A stretch of 17,503 nt of DNA, taken from the NCBI GenBank assembly GCA_012270695.1, contig JAAXHV010000117.1:1-17503 (forward strand), given 5' to 3'. Under the pieces are notes generated by a model. That model ran no database searches. It saw only the letters and a list, made by a program, of their open reading frames with translations, and had not been told where the DNA came from. Below, one piece after another: positions 6,978 to 15,189 of the stretch. Origin of the DNA: Gammaproteobacteria bacterium (GTDB taxonomy: Bacteria; Pseudomonadota; Gammaproteobacteria; Eutrophobiales; Eutrophobiaceae). Numbering within the stretch: the first letter of the stretch is position 1; each line of letters begins with the position of its first letter. The position numbers were made by a program, and so were the translations under genes.

Positions 6978-8264
6978 CTAATCTGCATCCGAAGCTGCCC
7001 TCGGTAGTTCTCTGCCTTCATAGATCATCAACGGCTTGGACTCTCCGCTGATCACACCCGCGTCGATCACCACTTTAGTGACCCCATCGGTTGATGGCAG
7101 GTCATACATGGTATCCAGCAATACGTTCTCCATGATTGAGCGCAAACCGCGGGCGCCGGTTTTTCTTTCCATGGACTTCCTGGCGACATTGCGCAACGCA
7201 TCATCACGAAATTCTATTTCACAGTTTTCCATGTCGAACATACGTTCGTATTGCTTGGCAAGCGCATTCTTCGGCTCAACCAGAATCCTGACGAGTTGGT
7301 TTTCATCCAGTTCATCCAGTGTCGCGACCACGGGCAGGCGACCGACAAACTCAGGAATAAGGCCGTACTTGATTAAATCTTCGGGCTCGACAGTCTGGAT
7401 CAAGGCGCTCAGACTCTTCCTGTCCGACAGGCTCTTCACTTCAGCGGAAAATCCGATGCCGGCTTTTTCCGAACGTTCACGGATAATTTTGTCCAACCCG
7501 GCAAACGCGCCGCCGCAAATGAACAGAATATCGGCCGTATTCACTTGCAGGAATTCCTGCTGCGGATGTTTGCGCCCCCCCTGTGGAGGGACAGACGCCA
7601 CTGTGCCCTCGATCAACTTCAACAAGGCCTGCTGCACCCCTTCACCGGATACGTCGCGGGTGATCGACGGATTGTCGGACTTACGGGAAATTTTATCTAT
7701 TTCATCGATATAAACGATGCCCGTCTGCGCCTTTTCCACGTCGTAATCACATTTCTGCAACAGCTTCTGGATAATATTCTCAACATCCTCTCCCACGTAA
7801 CCCGCCTCGGTCAGCGTAGTGGCGTCGGCTATGGTAAACGGCACATTGAGCAAGCGCGCCAGGGTCTCAGCCAGCAGGGTTTTACCGCTGCCGGTGGGGC
7901 CGATGAGCAGGACGTTACTCTTCGCCAATTCCACGTCGGACTTTTTCACGCCCTGGTCAAGACGCTTGTAGTGGTTATAAACGGCTACCGACAAAATCTT
8001 TTTCGCGAGATCCTGCCCGATGACGTACTCGTTCAGTATCTCATTGATTTCATGCGGTGTCGGCAAGCTGCTGGCAGATCCGGATATCACCCTCTCCTGG
8101 ATTTCCTCCCAGATGATGTCGTTGCATAATTCGACACATTCGTCGCAGATAAATACGGAAGGGCCGGCAATCAGTTTACGCACTTCATGCTGGCTTTTGC
8201 CGCAGAATGAACAGTAAAGAAGTCTGTCGCCTTCGCCCGCCTTACCCTGTTTGTTGCCGGTCAT
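6978..8264 (-). CDS. clpX: ClpX, ATPase and substrate-recognition subunit of ClpXP
   Basis: ClpX is the cytoplasmic AAA+ unfoldase that recognises tagged proteins such as ssrA products and feeds them to ClpP. The 428-residue protein has an N-terminal zinc-binding domain with Cys18, Cys21, Cys40 and Cys43, then Walker A GPTGSGKT (122-129), the pore-loop GYVG (155-158), and Walker B IVYIDEID (183-190). The RKH loop is at 231-233. The IGF tripeptide (270-272), which docks ClpX onto ClpP, and sensor 2 GARGLR (370-375) are also present. All key residues are intact and the length is normal. It begins 51 bases after clpP, so the two are probably cotranscribed. ATG 8264 is preceded by CAGGG at 6-base spacing; a second ATG five bases upstream opens only a two-codon frame (see rejected items). 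Confidence 0.98.
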   Translation of the reverse strand: MTGNKQGKAGEGDRLLYCSFCGKSQHEVRKLIAGPSVFICDECVELCNDIIWEEIQERVISGSASSLPTPHEINEILNEYVIGQDLAKKILSVAVYNHYKRLDQGVKKSDVELAKSNVLLIGPTGSGKTLLAETLARLLNVPFTIADATTLTEAGYVGEDVENIIQKLLQKCDYDVEKAQTGIVYIDEIDKISRKSDNPSITRDVSGEGVQQALLKLIEGTVASVPPQGGRKHPQQEFLQVNTADILFICGGAFAGLDKIIRERSEKAGIGFSAEVKSLSDRKSLSALIQTVEPEDLIKYGLIPEFVGRLPVVATLDELDENQLVRILVEPKNALAKQYERMFDMENCEIEFRDDALRNVARKSMERKTGARGLRSIMENVLLDTMYDLPSTDGVTKVVIDAGVISGESKPLMIYEGRELPRAASDAD

Positions 8265-8315
8265 AACATGCCCTGGATAACTTTGCTCTTGATCGTTTCT
8301 AAACCCGTCCCGGAA

Positions 8316-8957
8316 CTATTTCAACACATCGTCTTCCGGATTCGGCGTGGACTCGCGCGTCAGCAGAACCGCATCAACGAGTCCGTAGTTCTTTGCCTCC
8401 TCCGAGCTCATGAATTTATCACGCTCCGTGTCCTGCTGTATTCTACCAATAGATTGCCCCGTATGCCTCACCAGAATCTGATTCAGCCTCTCACGCGCTT
8501 TCAAGATCTCTCGCGCATGAATATCAATATCAGTCGCCTGCCCCTGAAAACCGCCCAGGGGCTGATGGATCATAACCCGGGAATGCGGCAGACAAAAGCG
8601 TTTGCCAACGGCGCCGCCAGCCAGTAACAAAGCTCCCATGCTGGCTGCCTGACCGACACACATGGTACTGACGTCCGGTTTGATAAACTGCATGGTATCG
8701 TAAACCGCGAGACCGGCAGAAACCGGCCCTCCCGGGGAATTAATATAAAAGTGGATATCCTTGTCAGGGTTCTCCGACTCGAGAAACAGCAATTGCGCCA
8801 CAATCAGGTTCGCTACGTGATCCTCGACCGCGCCCACCAGGAAAACCACCCGCTCCTTCAACAGTCGGGAATAAATGTCATAGGCGCGTTCGCCGCGAGA
8901 CGTCTGCTCCACGACCATAGGAACCAGGTTGAGAGCCTTGATGTCTGAGTCATGCAT
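8316..8957 (-). CDS. clpP: ClpP, serine protease subunit of ClpXP
   Basis: ClpP forms the tetradecameric cytoplasmic proteolytic chamber that works with ClpX. The 213-residue product has the complete triad: Ser106 in GQAASMGA, His131 in PHSRVMIHQP, and Asp180 in ERDKFMSS. Their spacings of 25 and 49 residues equal those of E. coli S97/H122/D171. A short N-terminal propeptide before LVPMVVEQTSRGERAYDIYS is expected to be removed by self-processing. The ATG at 8957 is separated from the tig stop codon by a single base (TAA-G-ATG on the minus strand), which suggests translational coupling with tig. clpX follows after 51 bases. Confidence 0.98.
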   Translation of the reverse strand: MHDSDIKALNLVPMVVEQTSRGERAYDIYSRLLKERVVFLVGAVEDHVANLIVAQLLFLESENPDKDIHFYINSPGGPVSAGLAVYDTMQFIKPDVSTMCVGQAASMGALLLAGGAVGKRFCLPHSRVMIHQPLGGFQGQATDIDIHAREILKARERLNQILVRHTGQSIGRIQQDTERDKFMSSEEAKNYGLVDAVLLTRESTPNPEDDVLK

Positions 8958-8958
8958 C

Positions 8959-10275
8959 TTAATTAGTCTGCCCTTTATTCATCAGTTCGTCAAACGACAG
9001 AGACACTTCTATCACCTTACTGCGAGTGGCAATCCAGTTAATCACCTCATCTTCAAGAGCCAGGGCTTCAATCTCAGCCATGCGTTCCTTGTCATTGTAA
9101 TACCAATTAATCAAAGCTGCAGAATCTTCATAACTTTGCGCTCTTTTTTCAATGATTTCCCTGACTTTTTCCGGACTCGCCCGCAATTGTTGGGAACTGA
9201 TAATCTCTGCAGTCAGCAATTGCAATGCGACCTGTCGTCGGGCCGTGGTTTGCAGTTCAACCGAATCTGCCACCTTTGAGAAAACCTCCCTGGAGATTCC
9301 GCGCTCATCCATATCCTTGACAAACATGTCCCGCATGCGTCGGAATTCGGCGTCTACCAGGGTATTGGGCAGTTCAATTTCATTGGCTTCATAGAGTGAC
9401 TGCATAATGGCGTCGCGATAGCGGGTGCGGGTAGCGACTTCCACTTCCCGTTCCATGTGCCGGCGAATTTCCTGCCTGAATGCCTGCTCACCTCCCTCGT
9501 TCACGCCAAACGCTTCGAAGAACTGTGCATCCAGATCAGGCAGGACGGCTTGTGCAACGTGATTGACCTCCAATTCAAACACCACCGGTTTGCCGGACAG
9601 ATCTTCATTATTATAATTTTCCGGGAAAGTCAGGTCCAGGTTGAGTGACTGGCCGGCAGATGCGCCGATTAATCCCTCTTCCAAGCCCGGGATCAGGACT
9701 CCCTCACCAATTTCAATATCCATGTCTTCCATCCTGAGATTATCAAGCGCCTTGCCGTCGACCAGGCCCCGGCAATTGACGTTAACCCTGTCGCCTTCCC
9801 GCGCAGCCCGTTCCTCGACCCGGAAATCACGCCGTTGCCGGCGCAGCTTTTCTATCATCCTGCCGACGTCAGTATCGCTGATGGGACAAGTCGGTTGCTC
9901 TATTTCCAGGTCTTCGACCGGATTGAGTTTGATTTCCGGCATCACCTCAAAGGTGGCGGTATATGACAGACCCTCACCGACTTCCTCCCGCAAGGGGTCA
10001 ATCAACGGCCTGCCCACGGGTTTCAGGTCTTCCGCGGTCACTGCCTCGTAAAAAGATGAGGTGACCAGCTTTTCCACCACCTCCTTGCGAACCTGGGCGC
10101 CAAATCGCTGTTTGATCACGCGCAAGGGCGCCTTGCCCGGGCGAAACCCTTGTATCCGACTCGTCCTGGTCATGGATTTAAGCCGTTCTTCCACTGCGCT
10201 GGAGATGCGTTCCTCCGGCACGTCTACGGTAACGCTTCTCTCAAGAGCGCCTGTTGTTTCAACTGAAACCTGCAT
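8959..10275 (-). CDS. tig: Trigger factor, ribosome-associated chaperone
   Basis: Trigger factor binds ribosomal protein L23 at the exit tunnel and holds nascent chains. The 438-residue protein has the N-terminal ribosome-binding domain with the signature GFRPGKAP at 43-50. It then has an FKBP-type prolyl isomerase domain at about 150-245 (from GDRVNVNCRG to the FELEVNHV region) and a helical C-terminal chaperone domain. Length and order match the family (E. coli 432). The minus-strand sequence before the ATG has AGGA with a 9-base spacer, which supports this start. tRNA-Leu ends only 36 bases upstream with no terminator between, and clpP begins one base after the stop codon. Confidence 0.98.
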   Translation of the reverse strand: MQVSVETTGALERSVTVDVPEERISSAVEERLKSMTRTSRIQGFRPGKAPLRVIKQRFGAQVRKEVVEKLVTSSFYEAVTAEDLKPVGRPLIDPLREEVGEGLSYTATFEVMPEIKLNPVEDLEIEQPTCPISDTDVGRMIEKLRRQRRDFRVEERAAREGDRVNVNCRGLVDGKALDNLRMEDMDIEIGEGVLIPGLEEGLIGASAGQSLNLDLTFPENYNNEDLSGKPVVFELEVNHVAQAVLPDLDAQFFEAFGVNEGGEQAFRQEIRRHMEREVEVATRTRYRDAIMQSLYEANEIELPNTLVDAEFRRMRDMFVKDMDERGISREVFSKVADSVELQTTARRQVALQLLTAEIISSQQLRASPEKVREIIEKRAQSYEDSAALINWYYNDKERMAEIEALALEDEVINWIATRSKVIEVSLSFDELMNKGQTN

Positions 10276-10311
10276 ATTTCATTGTCCTGATTCGGAGTTT
10301 CCCTGAAGCAA

Positions 10312-10396
<85 letters not shown>

Positions 10397-10437
10397 GCCA
10401 CAGGTGAGACCTTGTCATATCCCACAGAAAACACAGA

Positions 10438-10483
10438 GCAGGACTGAAAGACAGTTTCTCTGGTTTCCTGCCTGGTTATTATA
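10438..10483 (-). promoter_or_regulatory. Promoter -10 box and structured leader for tRNA-Leu/tig
   Basis: A perfect TATAAT lies on the minus strand at 10483-10478. No good -35 is found at the usual distance: GATGACA lies only 14 bases upstream. The predicted start, near 10471, coincides with a stem in which GCAGG/CCTGC (10438-10442 with 10467-10471) and ACTG/CAGT (10443-10446 with 10452-10455) pair, with an unpaired stretch of 11 bases. The leader to the tRNA is about 75 bases. The same promoter probably serves tig, since no terminator separates tRNA-Leu from it. Confidence 0.5.
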
Positions 10484-10493
10484 CATCAGTCCG

Positions 10494-10529
10494 GATTTGT
10501 CATCCCATCACTTGGTGAGACACCGGGCT
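10494..10529 (+). repeat. Dispersed repeat, copy 2
   Basis: This 36-base stretch is the partner of 1131-1167. It starts GATTTGTCATCCCATCA and ends CCGGGCT. It contains a small hairpin GGTG-AGA-CACC (10514-10524) that is reduced in copy 1. It lies between the tRNA-Leu -10 box and the 3' end of the small exported-protein gene, over the region where the -35 would be. Confidence 0.55.
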
Positions 10530-10560
10530 AGCGGGTAGCGGGGACAACGGGACGGTTTAT

Positions 10561-10911
10561 TCAGAGGCATTCCTTGGCGAACGATTTACATGTCCGCATA
10601 CACTTTTTGGTCACAACGTCCGCGCCAGGGTTAATCATTACACACTCCTCTCCCCACCTGGAACAAACAGTCATACATCTTCTCTCATCCCGGTTTTCTT
10701 CACTTGTGGCAGGAAGCTGCAGACTGGCGGTTTCTGGCTGGGCTTTAACATTGCTGTTTTCATATTCCAGCGCGAGGATCATCGAAGCGGGGGCTGCTGG
10801 CAACACCGGCGACGCAGAGGATGGGTGTTGCAGTAAAGACGAAGCGTCAAATATCGAGGCGGCTATAACAAGGGTAGGTAGAAAATACATACATATAAGC
10901 CATTTTTTCAT
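10561..10911 (-). CDS. Small exported protein with duplicated C-x3-C-x6-C motif
   Basis: A 116-residue product that I do not recognise. It starts MKKWLICMYFLPTLVIAASI, a good Sec signal peptide with cleavage probable after about residue 18. A low-complexity Ala/Ser/Pro linker (about 25-75) leads to a Cys-rich C-terminal region. Six cysteines (79, 83, 90, 104, 108, 115) fall into two identical spacings: CMTVCSRWGEEC and CMRTCKSFAKEC, 13 residues apart. Each unit shares Cys, Met, Cys, Glu and Cys at the same positions, so an internal duplication is likely, and three disulfides or metal ligation in the periplasm or outside the cell are plausible. ATG 10911 is preferred over a TTG six codons earlier because it starts the signal peptide at MKK. 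No Shine-Dalgarno is visible. It is a single gene; its 3' end faces the tRNA-Leu promoter region. Confidence 0.65.
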   Translation of the reverse strand: MKKWLICMYFLPTLVIAASIFDASSLLQHPSSASPVLPAAPASMILALEYENSNVKAQPETASLQLPATSEENRDERRCMTVCSRWGEECVMINPGADVVTKKCMRTCKSFAKECL

Positions 10912-10917
10912 ACAGCT

Positions 10918-10946
10918 ATTAAACAACAATAACTTTAGACTGGCAA
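10918..10946 (-). promoter_or_regulatory. Candidate sigma-70 promoter of the small exported protein
   Basis: TTGCCA (10946-10941) and TTTAAT (10923-10918) are 17 bases apart on the minus strand, each with one mismatch to consensus. The -10 ends only 6 bases before the ATG at 10911, so transcription would begin at or next to the start codon. Together with the missing Shine-Dalgarno this suggests a leaderless message, if this promoter is the one used. Confidence 0.4.
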
Positions 10947-10984
10947 CAGAAAAAAAGTTCAGAAAAATTCGATGATCTGTTTCA

Positions 10985-12583
10985 TCAGGGTGATCGGATA
11001 TCCTTCAGGATCTCACGGGCAGCGTTATGTCCCGGACAACCACTGACCCCACCCCCGGGGTGTGCGCCGGAACCACACAGGTAAAGGCCTCTGACCGGCA
11101 TGCGATAATCGGCGTATCCGGCTACGGGTCTTAACGAGAAGAGCTGATCCGGCTGGATACAGCCGTGGAAGATATCGCCGCCAATCAGTCCGAACTCCCG
11201 TTCCAGGTCCAGCGGGCTAAGCGCTATACGACCGATGACCGCTTGCCTGAAATTGGGAGCGTAGTCGTTGACGGTATCGATGATTAAATCCGCGACCTGT
11301 TCTTTCACATCATCCCAGGTCTTACCGCCAGGCAGTTGTGGGTTGAAATGCTGGCAAAACAGGCTGGCAACGTGTTTGCCTTCCGGCGCCAGGGTATTAT
11401 CGTAGAGTGAGGGAACCATCATGTGGACGATGGGTTTTTCCGACCAACCCAGGTTCACGGCGTCGTTATAGGCCTGCTCGTTGTACTGCATTGAGTTTGT
11501 GACAAACACGCTGCCCTGCAGGTAACGTTCGTAATCCGGTTTTCCGTGGAGGCAACGGAAGCGCGGCAACTCGTCCAGCGCCACGTTCATGCGGAACGTG
11601 CCGGAGACACAGCGGTAATGGTCAACCTGACGTATGAAATCATCTTCGAGATATGCCGGATCGACCAGTTTCTGGAACAGCAACTTCGGATTGACATTCG
11701 CCGCGGTGACTTTTGCGTGGATCTCCCGCCCGTCTTCCAGCTTGACACCACAAGCCCGATTATCATTCACAATTACTTCCTGCACCGGCGCGCTGACTTC
11801 AATCTCGACGCCCTGGGCCTCAGCAGACTTCGCCAGCGCTTGTGTGATCCCGCCCATCCCGCCTGTGACGTGCCCCCAGCGTCCTTTTTTTCCGTTTACC
11901 TCACCGAACATGTGATGCAGCAACACGTAGGCCGAACCGCCGGAATAAACCGATTGCATGTTCCCGACCATGGCGATATAACTCTCCAGCGCGAGGATCA
12001 GGTCTCCGCCGAACCACTGTTTCAGGTAATCGCCCACACTCATAGTAAACAGCTTGAGCGTTTCCCGTTGCAGCCTGGAATCCAGCCGGCGCACCCTGTT
12101 GGCCAGTTTCCCGGCGCGCCACAGATCGGTTAACCCCCCGCCGATATTCGGTGGCGTCTCCAGCACCATATCCCGCAATACGTCGGCGACCTGCTGGATC
12201 ACGGTTTCATATTCGAGGTAGGCTTCATCGTCTCCCGGGTAGGCTTGTCGTAACTGCGCGAAGAACTGTTCATGGTCGCTGTCGGCGAACAGGTATGTAT
12301 CATCTACGCCAAGCACCAGTGCCGTAAATTCCCTGTCCTTTATTTCCAGGCCGTATTTATGCAGTTCCAGGTCGCGGATCACCTTGGGATTGAGCAAGCT
12401 CACCGCATAAGAACAAGTTGAATTTTGGTAACCGGGATGGAACTCTTCCGTGACGACCGCGCCGCCCACCAGGTGGCGGCGTTCAACCACTTTCACCTTC
12501 AATCCCTTGCGAGCCAGGTAGTTGGCGCAGGTCAACCCGTTGTGTCCAGCGCCGATGATGACAGCATCATACGTTGAGTTCAT
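10985..12583 (-). CDS. FAD-dependent oxidoreductase of the phytoene desaturase-like (PYROXD2) family
   Basis: A 532-residue flavoprotein without a signal peptide, so cytoplasmic or peripheral. The N terminus has the dinucleotide-binding motif GAGHNG (11-16) at the end of the first strand, followed by ANYLARKGLKVKVVERRHLVGG. The C-terminal FAD-contact motif CGSGAHPGGGVSGCPGHNAA near residues 500-520 is typical of the CrtI/PYROXD2 group of amine-oxidase-fold enzymes. The substrate is unknown; most bacterial members are not carotenoid enzymes, and no carotenoid genes are seen here. It lies 133 bases after the TonB receptor on the same strand, which makes a shared role possible but not shown. ATG 12583 gives the normal start just before the Rossmann strand. 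Its Shine-Dalgarno is weak. Confidence 0.85.
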   Translation of the reverse strand: MNSTYDAVIIGAGHNGLTCANYLARKGLKVKVVERRHLVGGAVVTEEFHPGYQNSTCSYAVSLLNPKVIRDLELHKYGLEIKDREFTALVLGVDDTYLFADSDHEQFFAQLRQAYPGDDEAYLEYETVIQQVADVLRDMVLETPPNIGGGLTDLWRAGKLANRVRRLDSRLQRETLKLFTMSVGDYLKQWFGGDLILALESYIAMVGNMQSVYSGGSAYVLLHHMFGEVNGKKGRWGHVTGGMGGITQALAKSAEAQGVEIEVSAPVQEVIVNDNRACGVKLEDGREIHAKVTAANVNPKLLFQKLVDPAYLEDDFIRQVDHYRCVSGTFRMNVALDELPRFRCLHGKPDYERYLQGSVFVTNSMQYNEQAYNDAVNLGWSEKPIVHMMVPSLYDNTLAPEGKHVASLFCQHFNPQLPGGKTWDDVKEQVADLIIDTVNDYAPNFRQAVIGRIALSPLDLEREFGLIGGDIFHGCIQPDQLFSLRPVAGYADYRMPVRGLYLCGSGAHPGGGVSGCPGHNAAREILKDIRSP

Positions 12584-12665
12584 AGTTACGTTGTGTCATC
12601 TCGCATTCAGGGTGCGACCGGAGACACTATCTGTTGGTCTGAGGGTTTCATTGACCCTTTGTACC

Positions 12666-12685
12666 CCTCACTGCCTGGAGTGAGG
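12666..12685 (-). terminator. Hairpin after the TonB-dependent receptor gene
   Basis: CCTCACT (12666-12672) and AGTGAGG (12679-12685) form a perfect 7-base-pair stem with a 6-base loop, 31 bases after the receptor stop codon. No T-tract follows on either strand, so it may only stabilise the 3' end. A second, weaker pair AGGGT/ACCCT lies nearby at about 12642-12658. The gap 12584-12716 has no gene. Confidence 0.4.
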
Positions 12686-12716
12686 CCACTTGCAAGGGTT
12701 GTGTTCTACCTGATGT

Positions 12717-14993
12717 TTACTTCCAGCTATATGTAATCGTGCCACCGGCCCAGCGTGGGTTGGCATAGGCATCCGTGGCGAAGGATAAACCGCTGATATC
12801 CAGCGTATAGAGACGGTATTCCGTATCGCTCACGTTATTGACAAAGGCAGCCAGCTTCCAACGTTCGTCTCCACTGGTATAGCTGACACGGAAGTTCCCG
12901 ATGACAAAGGAATCTTCCTGGTCGATGGGCGCGCACAGTACGCTGAAACAGAAATTATCCGAGTAGTTGAAATCACCCTGGATCGCCATGGTGCCGCCTA
13001 ATGCCGACCATTCATACCGGGCCAGCCCATTTATACTGATATCCGGGGCATACGGCAGGTCATTATCAACGTAGCGACCGCTGGGCAGAAGGACATCCTT
13101 GACCTCACTGTCTATGAATGCCGCGCCAAAACGGAAACTCAGGCGGTCGGTAGGCGCCAGCACCAGTTCAACTTCGCCGCCGACTGCTTCTGCATCCAGG
13201 TTGATTATGGTCAGGGAAGCCGGTATCACGCCCGGAATGATAACGAAAGCCTGGTAGTCCTGGTAATCGTAATAAAAAGCATTGGCATTCAACTGTGCCC
13301 GCCCATCCATGAAGGTGGTTTTGATACCCAACTCCCAACTATGCAGGACCTCTTCATCGTGTGGGAACGTTGGTATGGGCGTAGTAGGATTACCGCCGGC
13401 AACCACTCGCGATCCTCCGGCTTTATGGCCGCGGTTGAAGCTGGCGAATACCAGGGTATCTTCGGTCGGGCGCCAGTCGATTTCAAACTTGGCGGACACG
13501 TTTTCAAAACTCTGGTCGAACAGGTCGAAATGCGGATCGTCCCTGAGGTCAAACGGGATGGTGAGAGTGAATCCCAGGCCGGTGACGTTTCCACCCAGGA
13601 CGTCCGCCGATTCGAACACCGTATACCTGTCATCTTCGGTGTAACGTAACGCCGCAATCACTCCCCAGTTCTCGTTAAAGTCATACTCCAGGTGCCCGAA
13701 AACGGCCCAGGACTCCGTATCTACATTATTAGTCGTCGGTCCTGAAATATAAGAAGTGGGTTCTCCGAAGGAATAGGTCGGTGAGAAGAAGGGAAGGTCC
13801 AGAAAGTAATCCAGATTGCCGGCATGATCGATATCCAGGTAATAAAATCCTGTAGTCCAGCGCAGGTTCTCACCCACGTTACCGTTTAATCTCAGTTCCT
13901 GGGAGAACTGTTCAAAATCCTGGTCGGTAATAAAGACAAAAACAGGATTGGGGGAACCGTCCGTGTCCTCGCCGTAGTTTTTATTCATCTGCAGGTAATC
14001 GGTGATCGATGTTACGGTTACTGCGCCGGCATCCCAGGTCAGCCTGCCGGTAATGCCGGCGATTGAGCGGCGAAATTCACCGATATAATCGTAGGAACCG
14101 GTGAAGGGATCGTCATCAGGGTCCCGGTAACCGTAAAAGTCACATCCGGGACAGAACCCGTTTACCAGTGAATCCGGGCTGATTTCAAAACCAAGACCGT
14201 CTTCGTCTGCCGAGATGGGTGAATGCGTGTAGGCATTGCCGTTTTCATCATCATTGGCATAGTGCGCTTTCAGGTTCACCGTCACGTTCTCAGCGGCGCG
14301 AAATTCCAATTGGCCGCGTAATGCATAGTGCTCACTGCCCCGCACGTCCGGTCCAATCCGGTTCTCCCCCACCCCATCATGAAAATTACCGGCGAATGAC
14401 ACCCGTGCGAGGAGGTTGTCGGTCAGCGCTCCGCTGATTGCTCCTTCAAATTTCTTCTGATCGTAAGAGCCATAGGTAAATTCAGCATAGCCTTCGGGCT
14501 CTTCAGTCGGTTTCACGCTGATATAATGTAATAACCCGCCTGTCGCGTTTCGGCCGAATAAGGTTCCCTGCGGGCCACGCAACACTTCCACCCGTTGCAG
14601 GTCAAACAGTTGTACGTGTCCGGCGCCCATGGCGCTGACGTAGACTTCATCGACATACAGCGCGATGGGCGGTTCCAGGTGGTCGGCAAAATCGTTTTGC
14701 GAGATGCCGCGGATATTGGTCGTGGTTAACGTCGGGTGATACTGGATAATACCGAGACCAGGTGTTTGCGCGGCGATATCGATGGTATTCGTGTAACCCA
14801 GTTCGCGGATTTGATTAGCGCTGAAAGCCGTAACGGAAATACCTACGTCCTGCAGACTCTGTTCACGCTTTTGCGCGGTCACCACTATTTCTTCCAGGAC
14901 AGCTGAATAAACAGGGTAAGTCAACAAACCCGAACAGAGCAGCAAGCCTGTTACGAATTTCATTTTTACCGAAGGGTTAAGCCGTAACTTCAT
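12717..14993 (-). CDS. TonB-dependent outer-membrane receptor
   Basis: A 758-residue outer-membrane transporter driven by TonB-ExbBD. A signal peptide (about 1-31, ending VYSA) is followed at once by the TonB box EEIVVTA (34-40). The plug domain (about 45-165) has the usual signatures, including the VDEVYV and VEVLRGPQGTLFGRNATGG regions (up to about 153). The rest is a 22-strand beta-barrel ending in NPRWAGGTITYSWK. This sequence style is the large siderophore/vitamin/other-substrate group common in oligotrophic proteobacteria, and it does not reveal the ligand. One predicted surface loop carries Cys281-Pro-Gly-Cys284 followed by an Asp-rich run (DPDDD). ATG 14993 has GGGGGA at 9-base spacing, better than the internal Met11. 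It is transcribed away from the Tat-exported oxidoreductase, with 196 bases between. Confidence 0.93.
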   Translation of the reverse strand: MKLRLNPSVKMKFVTGLLLCSGLLTYPVYSAVLEEIVVTAQKREQSLQDVGISVTAFSANQIRELGYTNTIDIAAQTPGLGIIQYHPTLTTTNIRGISQNDFADHLEPPIALYVDEVYVSAMGAGHVQLFDLQRVEVLRGPQGTLFGRNATGGLLHYISVKPTEEPEGYAEFTYGSYDQKKFEGAISGALTDNLLARVSFAGNFHDGVGENRIGPDVRGSEHYALRGQLEFRAAENVTVNLKAHYANDDENGNAYTHSPISADEDGLGFEISPDSLVNGFCPGCDFYGYRDPDDDPFTGSYDYIGEFRRSIAGITGRLTWDAGAVTVTSITDYLQMNKNYGEDTDGSPNPVFVFITDQDFEQFSQELRLNGNVGENLRWTTGFYYLDIDHAGNLDYFLDLPFFSPTYSFGEPTSYISGPTTNNVDTESWAVFGHLEYDFNENWGVIAALRYTEDDRYTVFESADVLGGNVTGLGFTLTIPFDLRDDPHFDLFDQSFENVSAKFEIDWRPTEDTLVFASFNRGHKAGGSRVVAGGNPTTPIPTFPHDEEVLHSWELGIKTTFMDGRAQLNANAFYYDYQDYQAFVIIPGVIPASLTIINLDAEAVGGEVELVLAPTDRLSFRFGAAFIDSEVKDVLLPSGRYVDNDLPYAPDISINGLARYEWSALGGTMAIQGDFNYSDNFCFSVLCAPIDQEDSFVIGNFRVSYTSGDERWKLAAFVNNVSDTEYRLYTLDISGLSFATDAYANPRWAGGTITYSWK

Positions 14994-15064
14994 GATTTTG
15001 AATCCCCCGAATGTATTCCTCGAAATCCCCAGAGGAATTCAGTAAACTAAAAAAGGGCGTATAA

Positions 15065-15078
15065 CGTTCATCAGAACG
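15065..15078. promoter_or_regulatory. Short inverted repeat in the divergent promoter region
   Basis: CGTTC and GAACG (15065-15069 and 15074-15078) are perfect inverted arms around ATCA. It lies just downstream of the predicted receptor promoter, in its 5' leader, and could be an operator or an RNA hairpin. The evidence is symmetry alone. Confidence 0.25.
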
Positions 15079-15091
15079 CAATCCGTTCACG

Positions 15092-15120
15092 ATGTTATTG
15101 AGCCTATGCAAACATGTCAA
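15092..15120 (-). promoter_or_regulatory. Sigma-70 promoter of the TonB-dependent receptor
   Basis: On the minus strand a perfect -35 TTGACA (15120-15115) is followed after exactly 17 bases by TAACAT (15097-15092), which matches TATAAT at 4 of 6 positions. The predicted message has a leader of about 90 bases ending in the GGGGGA ribosome-binding site. Confidence 0.6.
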
Positions 15121-15159
15121 GAAAAAACAGAAAAAACGGTTCGTGGGAACTGCTGCTAA

Positions 15160-15169
15160 TGTTATAACA
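15160..15169. promoter_or_regulatory. 10-base palindrome TGTTATAACA upstream of the Tat-exported oxidoreductase
   Basis: TGTTATAACA is a perfect palindrome that contains TATAAC, a possible -10 box reading either way. On the plus strand no good -35 lies 17 bases before it. It ends 20 bases before the ATG at 15190. It could be the -10 of the oxidoreductase promoter, an operator, or both. Confidence 0.35.
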
Positions 15170-15189
15170 CTACCCGGAGATTATCAGGT

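Noticed and set aside
7545..8129. 194-residue plus-strand frame across clpX
   Set aside because: It is a shadow of clpX, with no motif of its own.
8262..8270. Two-codon frame ATG-TTA-TGA overlapping the clpX start on the minus strand
   Set aside because: The CAGGG ribosome-binding site is correctly spaced only for the clpX ATG and far too close for the upstream ATG, so a regulatory minigene is not supported.
12590..12640. Possible third copy of the dispersed repeat (TGTCATCTCGCAT...)
   Set aside because: Only short words match and the TGGTGAGA core is absent.
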